Assembly (NCBI RefSeq): GCF_002796605.1
Contig: NZ_CP024923.1
Span: forward strand, 2,955,001 to 3,019,000
DNA length: 64,000 bases
Direction: 5' to 3'
Source of the DNA: Sphingomonas psychrotolerans
GTDB taxonomy: Bacteria > Pseudomonadota > Alphaproteobacteria > Sphingomonadales > Sphingomonadaceae
In this document: in pieces, positions 7,624 through 17,287 of the stretch
Layout: each line of letters starts with the position of its first letter
Position numbering within the stretch: the stretch's first letter is position 1
Program-made: the position numbers and the translations under genes
The notes under the pieces: model-generated
What the model saw: the letters and a program-made list of their open reading frames with translations, nothing else
Told to the model about the DNA's origin: nothing
Database searches by the model: none

Positions 7624-8729
7624 ATCCACCCCACGTTGGTGAAGAACACGGCGAAGAAGGCGTCGAGCACGATTACGAGGAAGATAGCTTGGACGACCGC
7701 AGTCGTTGTCCGGATGCCGACCTGCTCGGCGTCTGCTTCGACCTGCATGCCCTGAAAGCAGCCGGCGATGGCGATGATTGCGCCGAACACCGGCGCCTTG
7801 ACTAGACCGACCCACAGGTCGGTGAGTGGCACGACCTCACGGATCGTCTGGATGAAAGTGACAAGCGGGATGCCGAGACTGATCCAGCAGAGCAGCCCGC
7901 CGCCAATGATCGCGCATACGGAGGCATAGAACGCGAGCAGTGGCATCATCAGCACCACCGCCAGCGTCCGCGGCACCACCAGCGCCTCCATTGGAGAAAC
8001 GCCGATCGTGCGCATCGCATCGATCTCCTCAGTCAGCTTCATCGTGCCGATCTGCGCTGCGAAGGCCGAGCCGGAGCGGCCGGCGACCATGATCGCAGTC
8101 ATCAACACCCCAAGTTCCCGGAGCGTGATGCGACCGACCAAGTTGATCGTATAGATCTCGGCGCCAAACTGGCGGAGCTGCACTGCGCCCTGCTGTGCGA
8201 TGACGATGCCGATCAGGAAGCACATCAGCCCGATGATACCGAGCGCCGAGACCCCAACGACTTCGAAGCGGTGAACGGTGGCATTGAAGCGGAAGCGCCG
8301 GGGATGCGTGAAGACGTTCCAGAAGGCGATCGTCGTCGCGCCCATGAAGCCGAGCAGGCCGTACAAGGTATGGCCGGCGACATAGATGGCGTCGCCAACT
8401 TCGCCGAGCATCCGGGTGAACGGATCGGCGGGCTTGCGCGGCAATTCGATCGGATGTTCGGCGGCGGCGACCTGATCGAGCAGATGCTGCTCGTCTTCCT
8501 CGAGCCCCTCTACGGTAGATCCGTGATCGCGCGCGAAGCGGTGAACCAGCCACGCGCCCACCGTGTCGATCCGCTCGACTCCGCTCAGGTCGAGCTTCGC
8601 CACCGGACCGTCGACGGCGTTGAGCCGCTCGGGCAGGTCCCGCAGGCAGGCAAGCGACAGATTACCGGTGAAGCGCAGCGTTGCGCCGTCACCCGTATCG
8701 ATTCGTTCGAAATCCGCGCTTCCCCTCAT
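7620..8729 (-). CDS. mlaE: MlaE-like permease with fused N-terminal STAS domain
   Basis: The C-terminal 250 residues are the MlaE/YrbE permease, with GIVIAQQGAVQLRQFGAE, the GRITLRELGVLMTAIMVAGRSGSAFAAQIG stretch (not quoted in full) and EIDAMRTIGVSPMEALV, the coupling helix of the family. About 100 residues in front form a STAS-like domain (LDLSGVERIDTVGAWLVHRF), equivalent to the separate MlaB protein elsewhere. It sits in the inner membrane with about five helices. ATG 8729 has GAAAGG upstream; an in-frame GTG at 8738 is possible. Confidence 0.93.
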   Translation of the reverse strand: MRGSADFERIDTGDGATLRFTGNLSLACLRDLPERLNAVDGPVAKLDLSGVERIDTVGAWLVHRFARDHGSTVEGLEEDEQHLLDQVAAAEHPIELPRKPADPFTRMLGEVGDAIYVAGHTLYGLLGFMGATTIAFWNVFTHPRRFRFNATVHRFEVVGVSALGIIGLMCFLIGIVIAQQGAVQLRQFGAEIYTINLVGRITLRELGVLMTAIMVAGRSGSAFAAQIGTMKLTEEIDAMRTIGVSPMEALVVPRTLAVVLMMPLLAFYASVCAIIGGGLLCWISLGIPLVTFIQTIREVVPLTDLWVGLVKAPVFGAIIAIAGCFQGMQVEADAEQVGIRTTTAVVQAIFLVIVLDAFFAVFFTNVGWI

Positions 8730-8805
8730 CGCGGCCACCTTTCGGCGATTCGCGCTGGAACGGCAAGGATTTGCTCTGGCAAGCTGGGAAAGCCTAGATG
8801 CACCA

Positions 8806-9477
8806 ATGCAGCACCTGGCAATCTACGACATGGACAAGACGATCACTGCGGCGCCCACATGGATGCGCTTCCTCGTGCATGCGGCGCGCGCGCGCGCGCC
8901 ATGGCGCCTCGCGCTGATGCCGCTCGTCGGCGCGGCCGGGCTCGGCTATCTGCTCAGGCTGATCGATCGCGCCGGCCTCAAACAGATTTCGCAGCGCCTG
9001 CTGCTCGGCCATGCGCTCACCGCTACGGACCTCGAAATCGTCGCCGAACGCTTTGCCGATGCGGAAATCGGCAAGGGCGTGCTCCACGGTGCGCGCGAAC
9101 GGATCGAGGCCGATCGAGCCGCCGGTTACCGGCTGGTGATGGCCACGGCGTCGCACGGTTACTATGCCGCGGCAATCGCGCGGCGGCTCGGGTTCGACGA
9201 TGTCGTCGCCACACAGGCGCAACGCGATGGGCAAGGCCGTATTCTCTCCCTGATCGAAGGGGATAACTGTTACGGGCCCGTAAAGCTCCGCATGATCGAA
9301 AGCTGGATGGCGCGCGCAGGAGTCTCGCGGCGGGACGTGCATGTCCGCGCCTATTCCGATCATGTCTCCGATGTGCCGTTGCTCGAATGGGCGGACGAGC
9401 CCTTTGCAGTCAACGCACATGGTCCGCTCCAAAGGCTGGCGCAGGCGCGCGGTTGGCGGCAGCTCGACTGGAGATAA
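8806..9477 (+). CDS. HAD-IB family hydrolase (phosphoserine phosphatase-like)
   Basis: The 223-residue protein opens with YDMDKTIT, the DxDxT nucleophile motif of HAD phosphatases. It then has MATASHG (motif II threonine/serine region), a lysine in GPVKLRMIESWM, and YSDHVSDVPLLEWADEPFAVN (motif IV, DxxxD). This pattern is HAD subfamily IB, which includes SerB-like and phosphoethanolamine/lipid phosphatases. The substrate cannot be told. It is divergent from the mla operon with 76 bases between the two starts. Confidence 0.88.
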   Translation: MQHLAIYDMDKTITAAPTWMRFLVHAARARAPWRLALMPLVGAAGLGYLLRLIDRAGLKQISQRLLLGHALTATDLEIVAERFADAEIGKGVLHGARERIEADRAAGYRLVMATASHGYYAAAIARRLGFDDVVATQAQRDGQGRILSLIEGDNCYGPVKLRMIESWMARAGVSRRDVHVRAYSDHVSDVPLLEWADEPFAVNAHGPLQRLAQARGWRQLDWR

Positions 9478-9521
9478 TCCGGGCTGGTTGCGTTGTCTCT
9501 CCCGCAACGAGGAGAGGATGC

Positions 9522-9992
9522 GTGACCAAGACACTCGCCGAGCTGGCAGCGCTCATCGGGAAAATCGACTTCGCGACACTCTCGACCCATTCGCAAGGTG
9601 GCACCATCGCGGGCCGACCGATGAGCAACAACGGCGACGTCGAGTATGACGGCGACAGCTGGTACTTCGCTTGCGAAGATACCCGCACCGTGCAGGATCT
9701 GCGCGCCAATCCGACCTGCGCGCTGAGCTTCCACGGCAAAGGTGGGCTGCTCGGCATGAAGCCGGTGTTCGTCCACATCGAAGGCGAAGCCGAGCTGATC
9801 AAGGACAAGGCGCAGTTCGCGGCGCATTGGGCAAAGGATCTCGATCTGTGGTTCAAGGAGGGCGTCGACACGCCGGGCCTCACATTGATCAAGGTTCACG
9901 GTATCCGTGCACATTATTGGGACGGTGAGGATCAGGGCGAGATCGTCCTCGAAGGCGCGACCTCGCAAACACGGGCGCCGGCTACGTTTTAA
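9522..9992 (+). CDS. Pyridoxamine 5'-phosphate oxidase-like / general stress protein 26 family
   Basis: The 156-residue protein starts at GTG 9522 with GGAGAGG five bases upstream. It has a split-barrel flavin-binding fold. LSTHSQGGTIAGRPMSNN, WYFACEDTRTVQDLRANP and CALSFHGKGG match the general-stress-protein 26 branch of PNPOx-like proteins. Such proteins bind FMN, FAD or related cofactors; the reaction here is unknown. It is probably a single-gene unit. Confidence 0.85.
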   Translation: MTKTLAELAALIGKIDFATLSTHSQGGTIAGRPMSNNGDVEYDGDSWYFACEDTRTVQDLRANPTCALSFHGKGGLLGMKPVFVHIEGEAELIKDKAQFAAHWAKDLDLWFKEGVDTPGLTLIKVHGIRAHYWDGEDQGEIVLEGATSQTRAPATF

Positions 9993-10018
9993 ATCCTGCC
10001 CCTTGCAGCGAGCGGCGA

Positions 10019-11281
10019 CTAAAGCACCGCGTCCGCCGTATGGATAGCCACGCCAACCAGCCCGCCCACCAACGTCCCGTTGATCCGGATATATTGCAGG
10101 TCGCGCCCGACGGCATTCTCCAGCCGCCCGGTGATCGTCTGCGCGTCCCATCCCCGGATCGTGTCCGAAACCAGCCGGACGATGCCATCGCCATAGTCCG
10201 AGGCGGCACCCACCGCGGCGCGCCTTACGAAGCGATTGATCGTCTCGGCAAGTCGTGCGTCGCCTTGCAGCGTCTCGCCGAGCTGCCGCAGCGCGCCGCC
10301 CAGCTCGCCTGACAGCACTCGATCGGGGTCGCGCGCCAGCCGCAACAGCGCGGCGCGGCCCGATTCCCACACTCCCAGCCACCAGTCGCCCAGCGCGGGA
10401 TTGTCGAGCAGTTCGTTTTTGAACGCCTCGACGCGCGCGCGCTTGTCAGGGTCATGCTGAAGGTCGTGCGCGAGCTGCGCCAGTCCTTCGTCGGCCTTGG
10501 TCCGCAACGGGTGGCCGGCATCCTCGGCCATGTCGCCGATCAGCTTTGCGAGACCCGCGATGATCTTGTTGGCGAGCGTCTCGTCGAGTCCGGTCCAGCG
10601 CATCACCGAGCCCGAGCGCTCGTGCACCATCTGCCGGATCATGTCCTCGTTGGCGTCGAGGATCTTGGCCGCCCAATGGACGATGCCGTCGAGCAATGGC
10701 CGATGCCGGTTCTCCTTCATGGCGGTCTCGAGCGCGCGCCCGAGCAGCGGCGCGATCTCCAGCCCGCGTAGCCGCTCGGCCAGTGCGCGCTTGGCCATGC
10801 CGCCCAGCCGCTCCTGATCGAGCGCTTCGAGCATGTCGGCGGCGAGCCGGCCGATGCCCGCGCGCAATCGCCCGCGCCCTGCCCCCGGATCGGCGAGCCA
10901 ACGCCCGACGGCACGCGCCACATCGACGCGCTGCATCCGCCGCGCGACGACGCGGGGTATCAGGAAATTGTCGCGCAGGAACGCCGCGAGCGTCCCCGCA
11001 ATCCGGTCCTTGTTGCGCGGAATGATCGCAGTGTGCGGAATCGGCAGATGGAGCGGATGGCGGAACAAGGCCGTCACGGCGAACCAGTCGGCGAGCCCGC
11101 CGACCATCGCCGCTTCGGAAAAGGCGCGGATATAACCGATCGCCGGATGGAGATGATCGAACTGCCGCGCCGCGAGGAAAATCGCGGCCATCAACACAAG
11201 CAGCCCGGTCGCGACCAGCCGCATGCGCCTGAGCCCCGGGGGAACGGCCTCTATCGAAAGGGGAGCGCGCGATCTCGTCAC
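10019..11281 (-). CDS. DUF445 family membrane protein
   Basis: A DUF445 protein of about 420 residues with an N-terminal membrane helix (LVATGLLVLMAAIFLAA), the family hallmark GGLADWFAVTALFRHPL soon after, and IPHTAIIPRNKDRIAG. The rest is helical, and a second hydrophobic stretch lies near the end (INGTLVGGLVGVAIHTADAVL). The function of DUF445 is unknown. It follows the RND pump gene by about 30 bases on the same strand and may be co-transcribed. The start is uncertain: GTG 11281 is used, with ATG 11224 possible. Confidence 0.85.
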   Translation of the reverse strand: MTRSRAPLSIEAVPPGLRRMRLVATGLLVLMAAIFLAARQFDHLHPAIGYIRAFSEAAMVGGLADWFAVTALFRHPLHLPIPHTAIIPRNKDRIAGTLAAFLRDNFLIPRVVARRMQRVDVARAVGRWLADPGAGRGRLRAGIGRLAADMLEALDQERLGGMAKRALAERLRGLEIAPLLGRALETAMKENRHRPLLDGIVHWAAKILDANEDMIRQMVHERSGSVMRWTGLDETLANKIIAGLAKLIGDMAEDAGHPLRTKADEGLAQLAHDLQHDPDKRARVEAFKNELLDNPALGDWWLGVWESGRAALLRLARDPDRVLSGELGGALRQLGETLQGDARLAETINRFVRRAAVGAASDYGDGIVRLVSDTIRGWDAQTITGRLENAVGRDLQYIRINGTLVGGLVGVAIHTADAVL

Positions 11282-11312
11282 ACGCTCCCCAATACTCGAA
11301 CCACGCCTAAGT

Positions 11313-14300
11313 TCACTCGGCAGGTTGTGGCGTGTCGTCCCCGGGCTTGTGATCGATCGCGCCGCCGCCATGCGCCTGACCGAGCACGCGACTGCCGTCG
11401 TCGCCCGCTTTGTAGGTGAGCAGGCGGCGCGACAGGCGCGGCCCTAGCCAGCCTTCGAGCCCGACTGCGAGGCTGAACAGTGCCGGGACCATCACGAGCG
11501 TGAGGATAGTCGACAGGATCAGGCCGCCGATGACGACCACGCCCATCGGCGCACGCCACGACGAGTCGCCGCTCAGCGACAGCGCCGTCGGTATCATGCC
11601 CGCGACCATAGCGATGGTGGTCATCACGATCGGCTGAGCGCGCTTGTGGCCCGCGTCGACAATTGCAGTGAACTTGTCGACGCCCTTGCTCATCTCCTCG
11701 AGCGCGAAATCGACCAGCAGGATCGAGTTCTTCGCGACGATGCCGAACAGCATCAGGATGCCGATGAGCACCGGCAGCGAAACCGGCATCCCGAACATCA
11801 TCAGCGCGATCAGGCCGCCCAGCGGTGCATTGAGAAGCGAGCCCATGTTGACCAGCGGCGAGACGAAGCGGCGATACAGCAGCACCAGCACCGCGAAGAC
11901 GAGGAAGATGCCCGAGGCGAGCGCGATGAGGAAGTTGGTGATCATCTCCGCCTGCCACTTTGCCTGGCCGACGGTCATCTGGCCGACGCCTTGCGGCAGG
12001 TTCTTCATGACGGGAAGTTCGTTGATCTTCTTCATCACTTCGTTGTTGACGAACGGCTTGCCGGTGGCGGGATCCATCGCGAGATCGGCGCCCACCACGA
12101 GGCGGCGTTGCAGATTGAGCCGCTGGATACGGGTCGGGCCGGCGCCGAAGCCGATATCGGCGACCACCGAAAGCGGCACCGAGCCTCCCGACTGGGTCTG
12201 TACCGGCATGTTCTGGATCGTCGACAGCTTGGCGCGGGCGTCCTCGTCGATCGCCACCCGGATCGGGATCTGGCGGTCGGAGAGCGAGAATTTGGCACTG
12301 TTCTGATCGATATCGCCCAAAGTCGCGATGCGGATCGCGCTGGACAGCGCAGCGGTAGTCACGCCGAGATTGGCGGCGAGATCGAGCCGCGGCCGAATCA
12401 CGATCTCCGGACGGTTGAGATCGCCCGCAACGCGAGGCGCCACGACCTCCTTCATCCCTTCCATCTGCTTCACCAGCGCATTCGCGGTCTGGTTGAGCAA
12501 TGCGGGATCTTCACCGCCAAGCGTGACCGTCAGGTCGCGTCCGGAGGAACCCCAGCCGAACTGCGAGCGGAAATTCACGCGTGCGTCGGGGATCGCGATC
12601 AGCTTGGGGGCCAGGCGCTTTTCGAACGCCGTGCTCTGCTCGTCGCGATCCTCCTTGAGCTGCGCAGTGACGCGGCCGTTGCCGACGAAGCTACGGCTAT
12701 AGATGTCGGTGACGAGCGCTTCCTGACGCAGGATGCCGGCGACTTGCGCGACGACGCGCTCGGTATCGGCGAGCGGCGTGCCCGGGACCATCTCGATCGT
12801 CGCGGTGACGCTGTCCTGATCCTGCGCCGGCTGGAAGGTCATCGGCATCGAGGCGAACATAAGCACCGTCGCCCCCAGGGAGACGACATAGCCGAGTACG
12901 GCCGACCAGCGATGCCGCAATGTCCAGCGGAGCAGCCCGGTATAGGCGTCCATGATCCGGCCCTCGCCATGGTTGGCGTGACCCTTGGCCTTGAGGAAAT
13001 AGGCTGCGATCATCGGCGTCAGCAATCGCGCCACGGCAAGGCTCATCAGCACCGCGGCGACGACGGTCAGGCCGAAATTCTTGAAGAACTGGCCCGAAAT
13101 GCCTGGCATCAGCCCGACGGGGAGGAACACCGCGACGATCGCCATCGTAGTGGCGAGCACTGCCACACCGATCTCGTCGGCCGCGTCGATCGACGCCTGG
13201 TACGCCGATTTGCCCATGCGCATATGTCGGACGATGTTCTCGATCTCGACGATCGCATCGTCGACCAACACGCCCGCCACAAGCGAAAGCGCAAGCAGGG
13301 TCATCTGGTTGAGCGTGAAGCCCAGCATATCCATGAACCAGAAGCTGGGAATCGCCGAAAGCGGGATCGCGAGCGCCGAGATCGCCGTCGCGCGCCAGTC
13401 GCGCAGGAAGATGAACACCACGATTACCGCAAGGACTGCGCCTTCGATCATCGCTTCCATCGCGGTGTGATATTGCTGCTTGGCATATTTCGAGTTGTTG
13501 TTGAGCAGCTCGAACTTGACCTTGGGGTTGCGCTCCTCGAGCTTCTTCAGTGCCTTTTCGGCATCCTCGAACACCATCACGTCAGACGCGCCTTTGGCGC
13601 GCTTGATGTCGAACGAAATCACCTGGTGGCCGTTATACTTCGCCAGGCTACGCTGCTCGGCATAGGCGTCCTTGACGTTGGCGATGTCCGCCAGACGCAC
13701 GGTCCGCCCGCCGCCGGTCGAGATCTGCGTCTGCCCGAGCGTATAGGCACTGCTGGCATTGCCGATCACGCGCACCGACTGCTCGAAGCCTGAAATCTCG
13801 GCGCGGCCGCCGGCGGCATTCATGTTGACCTGGCGCAGCTGCTGGTTGACCTGGCTCGCAGTGAGTCCGACCGACTGGAGTTTCGCAGGATCGAGGACCA
13901 CGCGGATCTCGCGATCGACGCCGCCATTGCGCTCGACCGCGGACATCCCCGAGATCGCGAGCAATTCCTTGGCCACGCTGTTGTCGATGTACCAGCTGAG
14001 ATCGGATACCGTCATGTCGGTGGCGACTGCAGTGAAGCTGGCGATTTCGTTGTCGCTCGACGTGTCGACGCGGCCGATCTGCGGCTCGAGGATGCCGTCG
14101 GGCAAATCGCCGCGGATCTGCTGGATCGCGCTGCGCACGTCCTCCACCGCACGATCGATCGGCATGCCGATGTCGAGCTGGACAACGGTCTGGCTGCTGC
14201 CTTCCGAAACGGTCGAATTGATCTCGTCGATGCCCTGAAGGCTGCGAACCGCCGATTCCACCTTCTGGGTGATCTGGTTCTCCAGCTCGCTCGGCGCTGC

Positions 14301-14468
14301 GCCAGGCTGGCTGATCGCGATCCACACGATCGGGAAATCGATGTCCGGATCGTTGTTGACGTCCATCCGGCCGAAGCTGACCAGCCCGGCGATCGTCAGC
14401 GCGATGAAGAGGACGATCGGCGGAACCGGATTGCGGATCGCCCAGGCCGAGATGTTCCGGAAGCCCAT
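11313..14468 (-). CDS. RND efflux pump, inner-membrane transporter (HAE1/AcrB-like)
   Basis: The full-length RND transporter (1051 residues) has twelve predicted helices in the usual 1+5+1+5 pattern. The proton-relay aspartates are in LVAGVLVDDAIVEIENIV (near 400), and GIVAKNSILLVDFA is in the second half (near 920). The N-terminus FRNISAWAIRNPVPPIVLF is typical. It exports drugs or other amphiphiles using the proton gradient, together with the fusion protein encoded 12 bases upstream. No outer-membrane TolC gene is in the window. Substrates are unknown. Confidence 0.95.
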   Translation of the reverse strand: MGFRNISAWAIRNPVPPIVLFIALTIAGLVSFGRMDVNNDPDIDFPIVWIAISQPGAAPSELENQITQKVESAVRSLQGIDEINSTVSEGSSQTVVQLDIGMPIDRAVEDVRSAIQQIRGDLPDGILEPQIGRVDTSSDNEIASFTAVATDMTVSDLSWYIDNSVAKELLAISGMSAVERNGGVDREIRVVLDPAKLQSVGLTASQVNQQLRQVNMNAAGGRAEISGFEQSVRVIGNASSAYTLGQTQISTGGGRTVRLADIANVKDAYAEQRSLAKYNGHQVISFDIKRAKGASDVMVFEDAEKALKKLEERNPKVKFELLNNNSKYAKQQYHTAMEAMIEGAVLAVIVVFIFLRDWRATAISALAIPLSAIPSFWFMDMLGFTLNQMTLLALSLVAGVLVDDAIVEIENIVRHMRMGKSAYQASIDAADEIGVAVLATTMAIVAVFLPVGLMPGISGQFFKNFGLTVVAAVLMSLAVARLLTPMIAAYFLKAKGHANHGEGRIMDAYTGLLRWTLRHRWSAVLGYVVSLGATVLMFASMPMTFQPAQDQDSVTATIEMVPGTPLADTERVVAQVAGILRQEALVTDIYSRSFVGNGRVTAQLKEDRDEQSTAFEKRLAPKLIAIPDARVNFRSQFGWGSSGRDLTVTLGGEDPALLNQTANALVKQMEGMKEVVAPRVAGDLNRPEIVIRPRLDLAANLGVTTAALSSAIRIATLGDIDQNSAKFSLSDRQIPIRVAIDEDARAKLSTIQNMPVQTQSGGSVPLSVVADIGFGAGPTRIQRLNLQRRLVVGADLAMDPATGKPFVNNEVMKKINELPVMKNLPQGVGQMTVGQAKWQAEMITNFLIALASGIFLVFAVLVLLYRRFVSPLVNMGSLLNAPLGGLIALMMFGMPVSLPVLIGILMLFGIVAKNSILLVDFALEEMSKGVDKFTAIVDAGHKRAQPIVMTTIAMVAGMIPTALSLSGDSSWRAPMGVVVIGGLILSTILTLVMVPALFSLAVGLEGWLGPRLSRRLLTYKAGDDGSRVLGQAHGGGAIDHKPGDDTPQPAE

Positions 14469-14480
14469 CGCTATTCGCCT

Positions 14481-15677
14481 TTACTTCGACTTTTGAAGGT
14501 TCGGGATGACCTTCTGACCGGGATTGAGGAAGGCGCCGGCGGTGAGCACCACGCGCTCGGTGCCGTTCAGCCCGCTGGTGATCGACACGCCTGCCTCTGT
14601 AACGTCGCCGGTGGTCACGCCGCGGCGCGCCGCCTGGTTCTTGTCGTCGATGATGTACACGAAATTGCCGTCATTGTCGCTCTGCACCGCCGACTGGGGC
14701 AGCATCACGGCGGTCACGCCACCCGCGATGATGCGCGCGCTGGCGAAGCCGCCCGGTCGCAGCGCCGGATTATAGGCGAGCGCGACGCGCGCGATGCCCT
14801 GACGGGTCTGCGGATCGATCACCGGCGAGACCTGCCAGACTTCGCCCCTGAAAACCTGGGTGGTGCCCGTCGGCGTTACTTCGGCTACCGAACCGGGATG
14901 CAGCTTCTGCAGGTCGACTTCGGAAAGCTGGGTGCGCAGTTCCATCTGGCCGCCCATCGCCATACGGAACAGCACGCCTGATCCCGCGCTGACGATCTGG
15001 CCGGGCTCGACCTGGCGCGTCAGCACCAGTCCGGCCTCAGGCGCGCGGATGTCGAGCCGGTGATTGCGTGCCTGGGTCTCGGAAAGCTGCGCCTGCGCGA
15101 CGCGGACGCGGGCCTGCGCCTGGTCGCGCGTCGCGGTCCTGCGGTCGATATCGGCCTTGGAGATGAAGCCATTGGCAACGAGCTTGCGCGCGCGATCCAG
15201 CTCTGCCTGGGCGAGGCGCGCGTCGGCCTGGGCCACGCGCACCGACGCCGCGAGTGCCTCGGCGGTCTGCACCTGTACACTGCGATCGACAGTGGCGAGC
15301 ACCTGTCCCTTGCTCACCCAGCTGCCCGGCTCGACCAGCACACGCGTGACCACGCCGCCTTCACCGGCGACGCCAACCGGCATCTCGCGGCGTGCCGCGA
15401 GGGTGCCGGTGCCGGTGACGATCGTCTGCACCGTCTTGCGGCCGGGAGCGGCCACGGTGACGGACGGGATCTGCGATTGGCTGCCGGGCGCTGCCTTGCC
15501 CGCTGCGCCCTTTGGCGCCTCCGGCTTCGAACCGCTCATCATGAAGATTGCGAGTGCCCCCACCGCCAGGACCACCGCCACGGAAATCCATAGCCAGCGA
15601 CGGCTCTTGCGCGTCGTTTCCTCGCCGGTGAACTCCAGCCGCTCCTGCCGTCCGAACATCCCTGCCTCATAGTTCAT
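14481..15677 (-). CDS. RND efflux periplasmic adaptor (membrane fusion protein)
   Basis: The 398-residue adaptor has one N-terminal membrane anchor (about 28-46), a lipoyl half-motif VLVEPGSWVSKGQVLATVD, a coiled-coil hairpin of alanine/arginine-rich helices (about 130-200) and a second half-lipoyl LDIRAPEAGLVLTRQVEPGQIV. The beta-barrel and membrane-proximal domains follow. It links the RND transporter to an outer-membrane channel. First gene of the efflux operon. Confidence 0.94.
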   Translation of the reverse strand: MNYEAGMFGRQERLEFTGEETTRKSRRWLWISVAVVLAVGALAIFMMSGSKPEAPKGAAGKAAPGSQSQIPSVTVAAPGRKTVQTIVTGTGTLAARREMPVGVAGEGGVVTRVLVEPGSWVSKGQVLATVDRSVQVQTAEALAASVRVAQADARLAQAELDRARKLVANGFISKADIDRRTATRDQAQARVRVAQAQLSETQARNHRLDIRAPEAGLVLTRQVEPGQIVSAGSGVLFRMAMGGQMELRTQLSEVDLQKLHPGSVAEVTPTGTTQVFRGEVWQVSPVIDPQTRQGIARVALAYNPALRPGGFASARIIAGGVTAVMLPQSAVQSDNDGNFVYIIDDKNQAARRGVTTGDVTEAGVSITSGLNGTERVVLTAGAFLNPGQKVIPNLQKSK

Positions 15678-15907
15678 GTGCGAGCTTTCGAATCCGGCCA
15701 GTCCGGCCGATGCCCCCTTGATCGCACTGTGTTAGATGAATAAAGCACCGACGACAAGAGCCGTTTCGCTTTGTGCAGTGCGCAATGCCCGTTTTGGACC
15801 TTTTTCGCAAGATCGGCATCGTTGTTTGCAAGAAACGGTTGCAATGGCGCCGCAGTGGCGCAACGCTCATTTTCGGCTTGAGGGCCGACGCAACGGGAGG
15901 GGATCGC

Positions 15908-16168
15908 ATGCCCAACGGTATCCTGGGATGGCTTTTGATCGGCCTTGTCGCCGGCGCGCTCGGCAAGTTGATCATGCCGGGGCGCGACCCCGGCGGAATC
16001 ATCGTCACGATCCTGTTCGGAATCGTGGGAGCGCTGCTTGCATTTTATTTGACTCCGCTGCTCGGACTCGAAGTCCGCGACAGCACGTGGCAGGCCTATG
16101 CCGCGGCGACCGCAGGGGCGGTGGTGCTGTTGCTGCTCTACCGAACGATCATGGTCCGGCGAATCTGA
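15908..16168 (+). CDS. GlsB/YeaQ/YmgE family small membrane protein
   Basis: The small protein (86 residues) has three hydrophobic helices and the family motif GWLLIGLVAGALGKLIMPGRDPGG followed by ILFGIVGALLA. These transglycosylase-associated-like proteins are linked to stress response but have no known reaction. ATG 15908 has a strong GGGAGGGG five bases upstream. A second copy of the family lies at 17033-17287. Confidence 0.9.
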   Translation: MPNGILGWLLIGLVAGALGKLIMPGRDPGGIIVTILFGIVGALLAFYLTPLLGLEVRDSTWQAYAAATAGAVVLLLLYRTIMVRRI

Positions 16169-16251
16169 ACCGCGGCCTTCTGCGTCGTTCAGCTTGGGTG
16201 CGGCCCGCGTGCAGCAGGGCGGCGCAACGACCTTGTTTCGGGAGAGTATCG

Positions 16252-16974
16252 ATGATTCGCTTTGCTTTGTTCGCCACCGCTGCGGGGCTGTCGCTCGCCA
16301 GCCTGACAGCCTCTGCGCAGGAAGTTCGGCCGATGATGTTGCCGGCCGACGGCACGCTGCTCGAAGTCTCGGCCGACGGCACCAGCACGCGGACGCCAGA
16401 TCTTGCGATCATCCAGGCCGGCGTCGTCACTCAGCACGCCACGGCCGGCGAGGCGATGCAGCAAAACAGCGCGCGGATGGCGGCGGTGCTCGCGGCGCTG
16501 CGCCGGGCCGGAATCGCCGAGCGCGACGTCCAGACTTCGAGCATCGCACTCAGCCCGCAATATCGCTACGCGGAGAACCAGCCGCCGGTGATCACCGGCT
16601 ATCAGGCGAGCAATCAGGTGACGGTGCGCTTTCGCGACATCGCGAAGAGCGGCACGATACTTGACGCACTGGTGCGCGAGGGCGCTAACAATATTGCGGG
16701 TCCCAATCTGACGATCGACAAGCCCGAAGCCGCGCTCGACGAAGCGCGCACCAAGGCTGTCGCGGCCGCCCGTGCCCGCGCCGATCTGTACGCCAGGGCC
16801 GCGGGCCTGCGCGTCGATCGTATCCTGTCGATTTCCGAAGCCGGCGCGATGCCGCCGCCGATGCCGATGATGGCACGCGCCGAGCGCTTCAGCGCCGACA
16901 AGGCCGAGACGCAGATCGCCCCAGGCGAGCAGGAATTACGCGTGTCGCTCTCCGTCCGCTTCCTGCTCAAATAG
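16252..16974 (+). CDS. SIMPL (DUF541) domain periplasmic protein
   Basis: The 240-residue protein has a signal peptide ending near SLTASAQ. The mature part is the SIMPL/DUF541 domain: VSADGTSTRTPDLAIIQAGV, the QTSSIALSPQYRY segment and GYQASNQVTVRFRD, and it ends with LRVSLSVRFLLK. The family includes BP26/OmpA-like antigens and E. coli YggE, linked to oxidative stress, with no known enzyme activity. GGGAGAG lies shortly before ATG 16252. Followed by a two-way terminator. Confidence 0.9.
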   Translation: MIRFALFATAAGLSLASLTASAQEVRPMMLPADGTLLEVSADGTSTRTPDLAIIQAGVVTQHATAGEAMQQNSARMAAVLAALRRAGIAERDVQTSSIALSPQYRYAENQPPVITGYQASNQVTVRFRDIAKSGTILDALVREGANNIAGPNLTIDKPEAALDEARTKAVAAARARADLYARAAGLRVDRILSISEAGAMPPPMPMMARAERFSADKAETQIAPGEQELRVSLSVRFLLK

Positions 16975-16983
16975 CCGCGCATG

Positions 16984-17017
16984 AAAAAGGGGCCGCCCTC
17001 TCGGGCAGCCCCTTTTT
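16984..17017. terminator. Bidirectional terminator between SIMPL gene and GlsB gene
   Basis: AAAAAGGGGC-c-GCCC / GGGC-a-GCCCCTTTTT forms a stem with a single mismatch, a TCTC loop and A/T tails on both sides. It serves both convergent genes. Confidence 0.85.
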
Positions 17018-17032
17018 GTCTATGTCCGGCGG

Positions 17033-17287
17033 TTAGCGGACTGCGCCGCGACGCACCAGATTGACGATCGCAAGCAGGATGACCGCACCCAGCAGCGATA
17101 CCAGGAAGGTCATCGGCGTGATCGCGCCGTTGTTGATCGACCCGCCGAAGAGCAGGCCGCCGATGAACGCACCGACGATGCCGACGATGATGTTGAGAAA
17201 GATGCCCTGCTGAGCATCGGTACGCATGATGATGCTCGCAAGCCAGCCGACGACACCGCCGATGACGAGCCAAATAATAAGACCCAT
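17033..17287 (-). CDS. GlsB/YeaQ/YmgE family small membrane protein (second copy)
   Basis: An 84-residue, three-helix protein beginning MGLIIWLVIGGVVGWLASI, with the family motif IVGIVGAFIGGLLFGG. ATG 17287 has GGAGGGA six bases upstream. It is convergent with the SIMPL gene and about 0.9 kb from the first copy, but the two differ enough to be old paralogues rather than a fresh duplication. Confidence 0.9.
   Translation of the reverse strand: MGLIIWLVIGGVVGWLASIIMRTDAQQGIFLNIIVGIVGAFIGGLLFGGSINNGAITPMTFLVSLLGAVILLAIVNLVRRGAVR

Noticed and set aside
11646..13793. Long open frame of 715 codons on the plus strand
   Set aside because: It is antisense to the RND pump gene, rich in Arg, His, Asp and Gln as expected from the opposite strand of GC-rich code, and shows no domain.
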